Source of the DNA: Acanthosepion esculentum | Taxonomy: Eukaryota > Mollusca > Cephalopoda > Sepiida > Sepiidae | Assembly (NCBI GenBank): GCA_964036315.1 | Contig: OZ038517.1 | Coordinates: forward strand, 14,110,272-14,174,271 | Direction: 5' to 3' | Length of the DNA stretch: 64,000 nucleotides | Shown: positions 1-7,971 of the stretch, one piece after another | Layout of the letters: each line of letters starts with the position of its first letter | How positions within the stretch are numbered: position 1 is the first letter of the stretch | Notes under the pieces: model-generated | Told to the model about the DNA's origin: nothing | Seen by the model: the letters and a program-made list of their open reading frames with translations, nothing else | Databases searched by the model: none | Position numbers and translations under genes: made by a program

Positions 1-19
1 TACATTGGAATCGTAATCT

Positions 20-113
20 ATAATTTATTACATTGGAATCGTAATCAGACCTTTCTAAATTTGTAGCTCTGATGAATTGGATCATGATTACAATTCCAAT
101 GTAATAAATTATA
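20..113. repeat. Imperfect hairpin (PLE-terminus-like)
   Basis: A ~28-bp arm at about 20-48 (core ATTACATTGGAATCGTAAT) is complementary to 84-113, with a loop of about 35 bp. The first arm is followed by CAGACC, as in the longer hairpin at 7972-8112. With the Penelope-type GIY-YIG remnant just downstream, it is probably part of a Penelope-like terminal repeat. That assignment is inference; the inverted repeat itself is seen directly. Confidence 0.5.
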
Positions 114-138
114 ACCATGGAATATTAGTTTTTGAGAC

Positions 139-140
139 AT

Positions 141-193
<53 letters not shown>
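139..193. repeat. TA microsatellite
   Basis: Nearly pure TA dinucleotide tract. It lies directly upstream of the GIY-YIG remnant and may have replaced part of that element. Confidence 0.9.
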
Positions 194-195
<2 letters not shown>

Positions 196-234
196 ACTGT
201 ATCAAATAGTATTAGCACAGAAGAAAAAAAATTA

Positions 235-545
235 TTCATTGAAGCAACCGAAACTAATTTTAAAGAAAGATTTAATAATCATATGATGCCATTTAAAATA
301 AATAATTATGCAAATAGGTCATCATTATCAAAATATATATGGAGTCAAAAAGAAACTAATGTACCTACTAAAGTTAAATGGGAAATTATATAAAAAAGTA
401 TCCCCATATAATATTACCAATAGGAATTGTAGACTGTTTAGAAAAAAAAAATTATCAATATTAATTTTTAGTAATCAAATTAAATTATTAAATAAGAAGA
501 ATGAAATAATGGGTTGATGCCGACATATTAAAAATTCATATTTGA
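235..545 (+). pseudogene. Penelope-like GIY-YIG endonuclease remnant
   Basis: The plus-strand frame opening at 235 reads F-I-E-A-T-E-T-N-F-K-E-R-F-N-N-H and continues to S-L-S-K-Y-I-W and V-K-W-E-I-I. This is the pattern of the GIY-YIG endonuclease domain at the C-terminus of Penelope-like retroelements (YIG-x-TE-x-x-FK-x-R-x-x-x-H, then LSKYIW and I-x-WxI). Two stops follow near 390 and 412. The match resumes in another frame with L-L-N-K-K-N-E-I and C-R-H, which resembles the usual end of the domain. The 5' part, including the GIY and first YIG residues, is lost into the TA tract. It is a truncated, frameshifted, non-functional copy. The family call is from memory of the motif. Confidence 0.6.
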
Positions 546-672
546 AGAGATAGAGCGTGTGTAAATAAAAAAGTTGACTCCAATATCCACTTTTATATTT
601 ACACACGCTCTATCTCTGATATTGAGCACTTTATCCCATAAATATAGCACACCTTAAGAGTATATTTCTTCA
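546..672 (-). mobile_element. Foldback/MITE-like repeat, copy 1 (reverse)
   Basis: Contains its own hairpin (AGAGATAGAGCGTGTGTAAA near 546 against its complement near 597-618). The stretch 590-672 is the reverse complement of 1263-1355 and of 9263-9355, including the block reading TTTATGGGATAAAGTGCTCA. No coding capacity. Three copies in 10 kb plus self-complementarity suggest a MITE or foldback element. Confidence 0.6.
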
Positions 673-682
673 TATATGTTTT

Positions 683-772
683 AATAATAAATTTATGGGC
701 TGTTCATTAACTGCTTTGATTTTATTGTTATTGGAAGTAACTGTATAGTGACATTATTGCCAGCCTGTATAT
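683..772 (+). repeat. Dispersed short repeat, copy 1
   Basis: The segment beginning TTTTAATAATAAATTTATGG and ending near GACATTATTGCCAGCCTG recurs with substitutions at 1799-1884 and in part at 2833-2887. Probably the tail of an unidentified retroelement. Confidence 0.45.
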
Positions 773-778
773 AAATAT

Positions 779-786
<8 letters not shown>

Positions 787-826
<40 letters not shown>
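787..826. repeat. GT microsatellite
   Basis: About 20 uninterrupted GT units. Confidence 0.95.
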
Positions 827-827
<1 letters not shown>

Positions 828-832
828 CTATT

Positions 833-905
833 TAGGCAGCATTTTTTCATTTATGCATGCTTCATTAAATATATACCAACGGTTTCCCATACTTAGTACT
901 TCTCT
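833..905 (-). pseudogene. Penelope-like N-terminal fragment (short)
   Basis: The minus strand reads F-N-E-A-C-I-N-E-K-M-L-P-K, matching the minus-strand reading at 8256-8310 (F-N-E-M-C-M-K-E-G-L-L-P-K-Y-T). The nucleotide repeat TTTAGGCAGCA is shared at 833 and 8265. A third relative (L-F-N-E-T-C-I-N) lies at 1210-1230 on plus. The repeated motif fits the N-terminal region of Penelope-like ORFs; this is inference. Confidence 0.4.
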
Positions 906-1057
906 TTTCCCTCTCACGTGGCCATGTGTGACGCATCTACATCTCGTATACACGAGTTTGTTGTTGCTTTGAAATTTTTTCATACAACAAAAACAGACTA
1001 TCAATATTGTTTCGTCCGTGCATTGTTTAATATATTGAAATGTAATTGCCATCTTTG

Positions 1058-1229
1058 ATAATGGCTTATGTAAGCCGAAAGCTTAGATTGGATTTAAACA
1101 TGTATCAATATGGTGATTTCCTTTCGTCTTTCAATGATAATGTTATTAAGCTTATCAGACAATATGAAAGGAATTTACTTAAAATAAATAGACAAAAATT
1201 GTCTATATTATTTAATGAAACATGCATCA

Positions 1230-1230
<1 letters not shown>
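1058..1230 (+). pseudogene. Penelope-like N-terminal region remnant
   Basis: Open plus-strand frame from M-A-Y-V-S-R-K-L through I-K-L-I-R-Q-Y-E-R-N to L-S-I-L-F-N-E-T-C-I-N, then interrupted by a TA microsatellite. The terminal FNE-x-C motif is shared with fragments at 833-905 and 8256-8454 in the other orientation. The region is polar and lysine/asparagine-rich, with no catalytic motif visible. Assigned to a PLE-type element because of the repeated motif and its PLE-rich surroundings; the N-terminal part of PLE ORFs is poorly conserved, so this is tentative. Confidence 0.4.

Positions 1231-1272
<42 letters not shown>
1231..1272. repeat. TA microsatellite
   Basis: Pure TA tract immediately 5' of foldback copy 2. 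The same arrangement (TA tract, then AAAGAAATATAGTCTTAAA) occurs at 9208-9281, so the tract may be part of the element. Confidence 0.9.
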
Positions 1273-1275
<3 letters not shown>

Positions 1276-1510
1276 AAATATAGTCTTAAAATCTGGTATA
1301 TTTATGGGATAAAGTGCTCAATATCAGAGATAGAGCGTGTGTAAATATAAAAGTGAACATAGAAGTCAAACACTTAGAGGCGACAGTCTGTTTCATGCTA
1401 GATGCAATCGTCATGTTTCATGCTAGATGCAATCGTCAGGCCATGATTGCATCTAGCATGAAACAGACTGTCGCCTCTAAGTGTTGACTTCTATGTTCCC
1501 TTTTATATTT
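1273..1510 (+). mobile_element. Foldback/MITE-like repeat, copy 2 (longest)
   Basis: Begins AAAGAAATATAGTCTTAAA, includes TTTATGGGATAAAGTGCTCA and ends in a large hairpin. Arm one is about 1354-1420 (GAACATAGAAGTCAA, then CACTTAGAGGCGACAGTCTG) and arm two about 1442-1498 (CAGACTGTCGCCTCTAAGTG, then TTGACTTCTATGTTC). The 22-bp motif containing CATGCTAGATGCAATCGTCA is repeated twice in arm one. No coding potential. The 9263-9403 copy keeps the outer hairpin but lacks the CATGCTAGATGC inner part. Confidence 0.65.
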
Positions 1511-1623
1511 ATTTATATATATTTGATGTCTCTCTTATCCTATAGGCGGTGGTGAAACTTTCAAAATGCACTTGTAGCTTTGCCGATCCAATTTGTTATT
1601 TCATCATCAAGGGATGCATTTTG

Positions 1624-1627
<4 letters not shown>

Positions 1628-1669
<42 letters not shown>

Positions 1670-1683
1670 ATGTATGTGTGTGT
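1628..1683. repeat. TA then GT/ATGT microsatellite
   Basis: TA tract of about 17 units followed by an imperfect GTGTGTATGT tract. Confidence 0.9.
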
Positions 1684-1798
1684 GCTGTTCAAAATATAGT
1701 ATACTGATCAGAATGCTTCTTTTCTTTTTCTTTATACCAGCTGTCCAACAGTCCTTTGTCCACTGTCAAGCTGGCTATAAGAATTCACCAGAGCCATT

Positions 1799-1884
1799 TT
1801 AATAATAAATTTCTGGGCAGTTGATTAATTGTTTTGTTTTAATTGTTATTGTATGTAACTTTATGGCGACTTTACTGCCACCCT
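1799..1884 (+). repeat. Dispersed short repeat, copy 2
   Basis: Diverged copy of 683-772, starting TTTAATAATAAATTTCTGGG and running through GTAACTTTATGGCGACTTTA. It directly precedes an RT-like fragment, so it may belong to the same retroelement. Confidence 0.45.
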
Positions 1885-1886
1885 GA

Positions 1887-2003
1887 TTCTATCGTTGGGA
1901 TGAGAATGATCTTGAACATAAAATCAACATCCTCAATCAAGAGCTCCAAGAAATAGGATTTAAGATAAACCTTTGCAAAGAGGAATTTTCATCTGGAATT
2001 TGA
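1887..2003 (+). pseudogene. Reverse-transcriptase-like fragment (non-LTR type)
   Basis: A 39-codon frame reads D-E-N-D-L-E-H-K-I-N-I-L-N-Q-E-L then I-G-F-K-I-N-L-C-K and stops at 2001. This resembles the stretch just after the catalytic YADD box in non-LTR reverse transcriptases (E-x-D-L-x-x-x-[IL]-x-x-L-N and then G-[LF]-K-[IM]-N-x-x-K). The YADD box is absent and the fragment is short, so the assignment is tentative and any element here is dead. Confidence 0.35.
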
Positions 2004-2110
2004 ATGAAAGCAGTGATGGTACCTACCTGAAATGATCCTAAAAAAAAACAGGATTTGGAATTAGTAAATACCTAACACCTTGTCGATCAGTTCTAACACA
2101 TTTATTATAG

Positions 2111-2782
2111 GAGATAAGGAAACTGAACATAAAATAGGCTGCTCTAGGTGTAGTTTCACCCAATACCGCAAGCTGTTACAAAACCAAAAACATTGAGATA
2201 AGGAAACTGAACATAAAATAGGCTGCTCTAGGTGTAGTTTCACCCAATACCGCAAGCTGTTACAAAACCAAAAACATTAAGATAAGGAAACTGAACATAA
2301 AATAGGCTGCTCTAGGTGTAGTTTCACTCAATACCGCAAGCTGTTACAAAACCAAAAACATTGAGATAAGGAAACTGAACATAAAATAGGCTGCTCTAGG
2401 TGTAGTTTCACCCAATACCGCAAGCTGTTACAAAACCAAAAACATTGAGATAAGGAAACTGAACATAAAATAGGCTGCTCTAGGTGTAGTTTCACCCAAT
2501 ACCGCAAGCTGTTACAAAACCAAAAACATTGAGATAAGGAAACTGAACATAAAATAGGCTGCTCTAGGTGTAGTTTCACCCAATACCGCAAGCTGTTACA
2601 AAACCAAAAACATTGAGATAAGGAAACTGAACATAAAATAGGCTGCTCTAGGTGTAGTTTCACCCAATACCGCAAGCTGTTACAAAACCAAAAACATTGA
2701 GATAAGGAAACTGAACATAAAATAGGCTGCTCTAGGTGTAGTTTCACCCAATACCGCAAGCTGTTACAAAACTGAAACATTG
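2111..2782. repeat. 84-bp minisatellite, 8 copies
   Basis: Eight head-to-tail 84-bp units start at 2111, 2195, 2279, 2363, 2447, 2531, 2615 and 2699. Each begins GAGATAAGGAAACTGAACAT and ends CAAAAACATT. Units are almost identical: unit 3 begins with A, unit 2 to 3 has one further change, and the last unit has CTGAAACATT. Because 84 is divisible by three, a minus-strand frame stays open for up to 157 codons with a 28-residue period. There is no independent evidence that it is translated. Confidence 0.95.
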
Positions 2783-2832
2783 ACCTGAGAAATCGAGTCA
2801 TGTCCTTAAATGTTATCGTTAGATCGAGACTT

Positions 2833-2887
2833 TATTAAAATTGTTATTGTAAGTAACTGTATAGTGACTTTATTGTTAATCGGTATA
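2833..2887 (+). repeat. Dispersed short repeat, copy 3 (partial)
   Basis: TTATTGTAAGTAACTGTATA and the following GTGACTTTATTG match 683-772 and 1799-1884. Truncated. Confidence 0.4.
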
Positions 2888-2950
2888 TTTTCTGCTTCGT
2901 ATTATTTTTGCCTTGCAACTTTTCTTTCCATTTGTTATTGTTTATTGCAG

Positions 2951-3130
2951 ACTTTACCAATTCTGTTTGTTGGTCATTTCTGCCAATTACAATTAACCAT
3001 GGCACCAACTGCTCTACACAATGGAACTTCTTTCTTACAAATGGAATACAAAGGGAATGGAGAAGATTTATCCCGGCATACATTACATGGCAGCGTGGGT
3101 CTTTGCTGTAAAGATCTGAACCAGAACTAA
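2951..3130 (+). other. Possible exon-like stretch, unrecognised
   Basis: A splice-acceptor-like TTTATTGCAG ends at 2950. After it the frame read D-F-T-N-S-V-C-W-S-F-L-P stays open to 3109, and another plus frame (2810-3130) is open across it for 106 codons. The residues do not match a family I recognise. It could be an exon fragment, a processed-gene remnant or chance. Nothing downstream looks like a matching donor. Confidence 0.2.
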
Positions 3131-3275
3131 GTAACGTCACGTGTCAGAATATTTTTCTAATACAATAACGGTAGCAGTAACAATAGATTTGTGACGTTTT
3201 AAACTTCTGAATTAAGTTAATGCTAAACACTCCTCGTGTGTGCCATTTTACAATAAACCCAAAACAAACTTCTAT

Positions 3276-3280
<5 letters not shown>

Positions 3281-3344
<64 letters not shown>

Positions 3345-3345
3345 T
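3281..3345. repeat. CA/TA compound microsatellite
   Basis: Short CA tracts flank a ~48-bp TA tract, followed by an AG-rich stretch to about 3450. Confidence 0.9.
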
Positions 3346-3605
3346 GTTGGAGTTTGGGAGTGTGAAAGAGAAAGAGAGAAGAGTAGATAGAGAAAGATTT
3401 ATATAGAGAGAGATGTGGAAACAATAAAGACAGATAAAGAGAGACATTAACAGAGGAAGGAATTTAAATGAAATAAGACAGATTTATACATAGTAGATTA
3501 CAGAAACATGTCAAAACACACCACTAATACTACCGTTGCTCCGACTACAGTTAATATAGTTGTCTGATTAGTTGATTCATATGTTTTACACTTTATCAAC
3601 CGTTT

Positions 3606-4075
3606 GTGAGGTGTCCTAGGTAAGAGGATAAACTACATCCAACAGCGAAGCCTCTCTTCAAAGACTTTCAGGGGCATGGAACTACCTCTTAATTGCTGGT
3701 TTTCCCAGGTCCACCCTGACCTGGGGTGGTAGCACCTGTTTGGGTCCCGGCTAAGGACAAATGGTTAACCCCCCCGCCAAAAAAAAAAACTGGGGTCAAA
3801 ACACTATGAAAGTGTAAAAATAGATTTTAATACCAGCAATCTACTTTTTGAGGAAAAATTATTACCAGTAATACATTTTTGAAGAAAAAATATTATTAGC
3901 AATATATTTTTGTAAATAATTATTACCTGCAATACATTATTACCAGCAATAAATTTTTGAAGAAAAAATAAAAATATTACCAGCAATACTTTTTTGAAAA
4001 AAATATTACCAGCAATAAAAATCTTGTCAGCATTAAATAACCCATTGAGGTGTTGATATGCCATAAAACAAAATA
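3606..4075 (+). mobile_element. Dispersed repeat family X, copy 1
   Basis: Contains a GC-richer core (AGGGGCATGGAACTACCTCT, AATTGCTGGTTTTCCCAGGT and GGGTCCCGGCTAAGGACAAA), then a C-run, CTATGAAAGTG and an internal array of a ~28-bp motif containing ATTACCAGCAATA. The whole arrangement recurs as a reverse complement at 58090-58420, ~54 kb away. No coding potential. Behaves like a non-autonomous transposon or SINE; superfamily unknown. Confidence 0.6.
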
Positions 4076-4448
4076 AACCAAACCGTTTGTGGGTTATTTA
4101 ATGCCGAAATATGTTAAAAATTTGGATTTCATATAAGTTAAAAATTTTTATTTTTTTTTTTAATAAAATTTTAAACATGAAGATTTTGTTTACTTTTTAT
4201 TTAAAGTTAAAAGTTTTAAGATTTAATTTTTTATACAGATTAAAATTTCAAATGTTTTGTTTTAAATGTCTGACAAATAAGTAAAGTTTTTCTATGTATT
4301 TATAAATTCATCAAAATTACGTATACACGGTGTGAGGGATAAACTGTCGTCTAAATGACGCAAAAATGAAAATAACATTTAAATCACATTTTAATAGAAA
4401 TATTTACCAAAATTACACAAAAATATCTTGAAATACTAAAGAGTAAAT

Positions 4449-4980
4449 TTATTCAATAAAATTGCCATTGGCTTCAACCATGGCCTCCAGACAACTTCAG
4501 AATCTCCTGCAACTCTTTTGGACAGTCTTCCTGCTTAAGTTAGTCAATGCTGCCATATTCCTTGCCTTCAGTTCGTCTTTGGTATTACCAGGAGTTTTGG
4601 TGATCTCTCGCTCATCTGTGCACTATACATAATAATCAAGGGGGTTGTAGTCTGGGGAGTTAGGTGGACAGATTTATGGGGTGATGTGGTCACAGAAATT
4701 GTCTGAGAGCCATGACGGGGTTCTTCTGCTTTTGTGGCATGGTGCAGAATCCTGTTGCCAGACAGAGGGTCTTTCAGTAGCCACCCACTTGACCTCAAGG
4801 CACTTGATGTAGGCCTGCATATTGAATCTGACGCCCTGTGGGAAAATGAATGGAGGCCTAACGTCATCATCACCAGTGATCACCTTTGGAATCACCATGA
4901 GACTCATAGTGCTTTTTCTGAATCCCCTGCACTGCACTCAGGTAGACACCCAAACACTGAAATGTTCATATTGGAGCTTC
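4449..4980 (-). pseudogene. DD37D mariner (maT-like) transposase remnant
   Basis: The minus-strand reading contains the C-terminal half of an IS630/Tc1/mariner transposase: V-R-P-P-F-I-F-P-Q-G, then W-Q-Q-D-S-A-P-C-H, L-S-D-N-F-C-D-H-I and N-S-P-D-Y-N-P-L-D-Y-Y-V, ending near 4449 with L-E-A-M-V-E-A-N-G-N-F-I-E. The second catalytic Asp is in QDSAPCH and the third in NPLDYY. I count 37 residues between them, which fits the DD37D (maT) group. The first catalytic Asp and the N-terminal DNA-binding domain are not seen. A stop follows DHITP and another follows DYYV, so the gene is dead. Paired terminal inverted repeats could not be identified. Confidence 0.8.
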
Positions 4981-5408
4981 AGGTGTGAATACCAAGCAGT
5001 ATAGCATGCCATTTCCAAATTTCTAATGAACAGAATTGTGTCATGGTGGTCTTTTTCTCACAGGTGGTGCCCAACTGACCCTAATATAGTATGCAGTCAA
5101 CAAAATCAAAAACAGACAACGCACGTGTGCAAAATTAAAAATATAAAATGGAAATAATTTACCCATTGTACCCTGTATAGAGATTTCAAAACTACATTTT
5201 TTTTTTAAAAAAAAGTCTCTTATTAAAAATGACAAAATACTTAGTTTGATTTTGTCAAAAAGCTTGGTTTGTTCTGGAATATTCTTCAGACCAATTTGAA
5301 GTCAACATTTTGTCTATATTATTGAAACTGGGGATAAATTTAAGATTAATAAAAAATAAAATATTTCAAATTAAAAAAAAAATTGCAATGAAGGAAAAGA
5401 AAAAATCT

Positions 5409-5482
5409 TTTTGTCAACAATCCATTGAAATATGAAATATTTGACTCAAAAGTGGAAAAATTTCAACAGATTGTTGACAAAA
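5409..5482. repeat. 14-bp inverted repeat
   Basis: TTTTGTCAACAATC at 5409-5422 is perfectly complementary to 5469-5482 (GATTGTTGACAAAA), spacer 46 bp. Purpose unknown; it sits next to a second hairpin. Confidence 0.6.
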
Positions 5483-5491
5483 TGATATAAA

Positions 5492-5526
5492 TAACTAAGC
5501 TAAATTTAACAAATTTAGCTTAGTTA
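5492..5526. repeat. Perfect 16-bp hairpin
   Basis: TAACTAAGCTAAATTT pairs perfectly with AAATTTAGCTTAGTTA across a 3-nt loop (AAC). Could be the end of a small foldback transposon. Confidence 0.7.
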
Positions 5527-5887
5527 GGTATAAGGCTACAAGTCAAGGAGCATTCAGACTCAATACTCAGTAATAATAATATAGTTATTGCTATGAAGCA
5601 AACACAAGATGTCTCCTTATTTTCAATATTTCTTTCTTGGGCCATCTACTGATTATTACCAGAACTTTACAAAAAGGTCATTCATTATATGAGGTGTGAG
5701 AAATAAATGCTAGTTTTAATGTTTATTATGACACTAATTCAAACTAACTTATTAAAAAAAAATACTTTTTCCCCCCTTTTTCCTTAGCAAAAAGAAGATA
5801 AAAATTTTAAAAGGTTAAAATGGTTTTTCTATGCATATTGACCAAAAAAGAAATAGCAAGAGATCCAAACAGAGAATCACAAACCCC

Positions 5888-5892
<5 letters not shown>

Positions 5893-5937
<45 letters not shown>
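5893..5937. repeat. TA microsatellite
   Basis: Pure TA tract of about 22 units. Confidence 0.95.
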
Positions 5938-5940
<3 letters not shown>

Positions 5941-6070
5941 ACATTTTTATGTTTAACATTCTTTTTATAGATACAAGTATTTAAGTAAATGCTCTGTTTT
6001 ATCATAAACAGTATTAAATAACATTTACCAGCCTGAATGTCAGTGAAATATTCATAGAAAATATTATTCG

Positions 6071-6152
6071 TCCTCCGACAGGATTTGAACCTGTATCCTA
6101 TACGGAACCGTCATATAGCCTGACGTGCCTTAACCAATTCGGCCACTGAGGA
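6071..6152 (-). tRNA. Class II tRNA-like gene, predicted anticodon CTA (copy 1)
   Basis: An 82-nt sequence on the minus strand with a Ser/Leu-type class II layout. The acceptor TCCTCAG pairs with CGGAGGA with one A-G mismatch. The D arm carries an A-box-like TGGCCGAATTGG. The anticodon stem CGTCA/TGACG is perfect with loop GGCTATA. A short variable stem (TCC/GGA) follows, then T arm ACAGG-TTCAAAT-CCTGT with a good B box (GGTTCAAATCC). A TTTT run lies about 16 nt downstream. The loop places CTA at positions 34-36, which would read UAG, but position 33 is G instead of the near-universal U. This argues for a tRNA-derived repeat or pseudogene rather than a working suppressor. A second, inverted copy lies 67 bp away. 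Confidence 0.6.
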
Positions 6153-6219
6153 TGTACGCGAGACATTCATGGAAGATTGAAGTTTAAAGACAGTAAATTC
6201 GACCTTGCCAACCGAACGA

Positions 6220-6301
6220 TCCTCAGTGGCCGAATCGGTTAAGGCACATCAGGCTATATGACGGTTCCGTATAGGATACAGGTTCAAATCCTGTCGGAGG
6301 A
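6220..6301 (+). tRNA. Class II tRNA-like gene, predicted anticodon CTA (copy 2)
   Basis: Inverted copy of 6071-6152 with the same 82-nt layout, A box, B box and GGCTATA loop. It differs by substitutions in the D loop (AATCGG for AATTGG) and in the anticodon stem (CATCA instead of CGTCA), which breaks one pair. It therefore looks more decayed than copy 1. TTTT occurs shortly downstream as a possible Pol III terminator. Homology extends past the tRNA-like body into the flank (GGACGAATATTTTCTATGAA). Confidence 0.55.
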
Positions 6302-6321
6302 CGAATATTTTCTATGAAAAA

Positions 6322-6322
6322 A

Positions 6323-6384
<62 letters not shown>

Positions 6385-6395
6385 CATACACACAC
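6322..6395. repeat. GT/TA compound microsatellite
   Basis: GT tract, long TA tract interrupted once by CA, then ACACAC. Confidence 0.9.
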
Positions 6396-6545
6396 TATTC
6401 ATATGTTGCTTTTCTAACATTTATAAGAGTGTTCTATTTTAGATTCTTTTTGAAGAGTTTTTAAAATGTATAAAACAAATAACATTTTTGTTTTAATTAC
6501 CCATTTCCAAAGCACTGAAAATGTTACTTTTTGTCTGTGTGAGTG

Positions 6546-6550
<5 letters not shown>

Positions 6551-6579
<29 letters not shown>
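6551..6579. repeat. TA microsatellite
   Basis: About 14 TA units. A further short TA tract at 6654-6673 directly precedes SINE-like copy 1. Confidence 0.9.
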
Positions 6580-6583
<4 letters not shown>

Positions 6584-6673
6584 AAATCCTAACAAGCCAG
6601 GCAAAATTACCTAGTTTTCACCTAAACAGATCTTCAGGGTAGACTGGCTCATTATATATATATATATATATAT

Positions 6674-7092
6674 CAGACCCGAGTTCGAATCTCACCATAG
6701 TCAATTTGTCAAGAAGGTGTCTTCCTGCTGTTATCGGACTGGATCAAGGTTGATCCCAGCATGTGGCACCTTTGGAAAGTGCCTGAAAACCATAACACAG
6801 GTTGACCCAAGCCTTGTGAGTGATATTGGGTAGACAGAGCGCTTGGGGACCATCAATAGCTGTGCTAGCATGAAGCCACAAGTCATCGTGGCCAAGGGCT
6901 CGAGCATGCTGGCCTTGTTCAGATTGTTGATCACACTAGATAACATGCTCTTTCCCAGAAACTGTAACTAAGGTCTGCTCAGCATATTTGCAGTATAAAC
7001 CACAGGTGGGCTCTGTGGGTGTTGAGCAAACAAATGTGGCTGAACAAGCCGCCCTAGTAGACAGGTATCCTTGAATATGAGTGGCTAGCTAT

Positions 7093-7095
<3 letters not shown>
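6674..7095 (+). mobile_element. tRNA-derived SINE-like repeat, copy 1 (5' truncated)
   Basis: Starts inside a Pol III B-box-like GAGTTCGAATCTC. It then shares collinear blocks with 9432-9800 and 10085-10535: GTCAATTTGTCAAGAAGG, CAGGTTGACCCAAGCC, ACAAGTCATCGTGGCC, CCAGAAACTGTAACTAAGG, and an end reading GAGTGGCTAGCTAT. The 5' tRNA-like head is replaced by a TA tract. Non-coding; likely a SINE of about 450 bp. Confidence 0.65.

Positions 7096-7165
<70 letters not shown>
7096..7165. repeat. TA microsatellite
   Basis: Very long, nearly pure TA tract ending in ATTATTATTA, abutting the end of SINE-like copy 1. Confidence 0.95.
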
Positions 7166-7168
<3 letters not shown>

Positions 7169-7179
7169 ATTATATATAA

Positions 7180-7470
7180 AATTTTTATACATGATAACAA
7201 TTTTATGAAAATCCATGACAAAATGGAAAAATATTTTTGTGCAACACATTTTATCTTTAAGGATTTTATTTGACTAAAGTGATGTTTATGTTGAAGTGAC
7301 TACATATGCACATGCAGGAGACAGGACAGTGAAAATTTAAATTTAAAAATTGTTTGTTTTTGTTTTTTTAAATATGTGTTTAGGCATGTAGATTCATATA
7401 GTAGCTTTTTCTTCTTGTTTATGCTTTTATCCCTTGTTATTAAGTATCCCACATTGTGATAAAAGAAGAT
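7180..7470 (+). mobile_element. Penelope-like terminal repeat, orientation 1
   Basis: Shares with 9845-10085 the ordered blocks ATGACAAAATGGAAAAAT, ACACATTTTATCTTTAAGGA, TTTGACTAAA, a T-rich region, and TATCCCACATTGTGATAA. The first part is complementary to 7862-7955, so the GIY-YIG remnant at 7500-7785 is flanked by inverted copies, which is typical of PLE insertions. Confidence 0.5.
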
Positions 7471-7499
7471 CTCCCAAGAAAGGTGAAATTAAGAATCTG

Positions 7500-7785
7500 G
7501 ATGAAAATTTACTGTGGATGATCTAGCAATTAAAGCACTTTCTGTACATTTTCATCTTAATAAATTGCTTTCTCTTTTAATTGAAGTAGCATTTTTAAAA
7601 TCAGAATTATCGTCAGGCTCATTACATTGAGCGACTAATGCATTGAGTGTGTTGCTTAGTAAAAGATCCCTTTTGTGTTCATATAACCATTAATTTAAAT
7701 TTCTTGAGGTTTCTCCAATGTATTCCTTGTGGCAATCAATACATGTGATAAGTAAATTACTCCTTCAAGTTTTAGCATGTAATTT
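7500..7785 (-). pseudogene. Penelope-like GIY-YIG endonuclease remnant
   Basis: The minus strand reads G-V-I-Y-L-I-T-C then C-H-K-E-Y-I-G-E-T-S-R-N-L-N, a clear GIY-YIG signature with a conserved Arg after the YIG-E-T block. It continues L-Y-E-H-K-R-D-L-L with the usual Arg/His-Lys region, then F-K-N-A-T-S-I-K-R-E and an S-S-T-V-N-F-H-P tail. Stops interrupt after N-L-N, after L-L-R and after P-D-S, so it is inactive. In Penelope-like retroelements this domain nicks the target DNA. The upstream reverse transcriptase is missing here. Confidence 0.75.
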
Positions 7786-7861
7786 TTTTGTATTAGTTTT
7801 TTAAAAAAGAAAAATTTAAAGTTTCAGCATCCCCTCTCCTTCATAGTATCAACATTAATTT

Positions 7862-7955
7862 AGTCTGATGAAGTCCTAAAGGACAAAACATGTGACAAAT
7901 AATTTTTTCCACTTTGTCACAGATTTTCAAAATCATATCAGATAAATGATAAAAC
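7862..7955 (-). mobile_element. Penelope-like terminal repeat, inverted copy
   Basis: TGATGAAGTCCTAAAGGACA, AAACATGTGACAAAT and TTTTTCCACTTTGTCACAGA are the reverse complement of the start of 7180-7470 and of 9850-9945. Together they bracket the endonuclease remnant. Confidence 0.5.
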
Positions 7956-7971
7956 AAAAAAACAACTTAAA

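Larger units (their letters stand above)
6050..6319. repeat. ~100-bp inverted repeat with 67-bp spacer containing the tRNA-like pair
   Basis: Arms about 6050-6152 and 6220-6319 include the tRNA-like bodies and ~16 bp of shared 3' flank. This could be an inverted duplication or a two-headed element. The right arm runs directly into a GT/TA microsatellite. Confidence 0.75.

Noticed and set aside
2328..2801. 157-codon minus-strand gene
   Set aside because: Consists entirely of 84-bp minisatellite units; openness follows from the unit length being a multiple of three.
6223..6420. Minus-strand frame containing R-P-P-T-G-F-E-P-V
   Set aside because: It is the antisense translation of the tRNA-like gene's T arm and acceptor, a common artefact.
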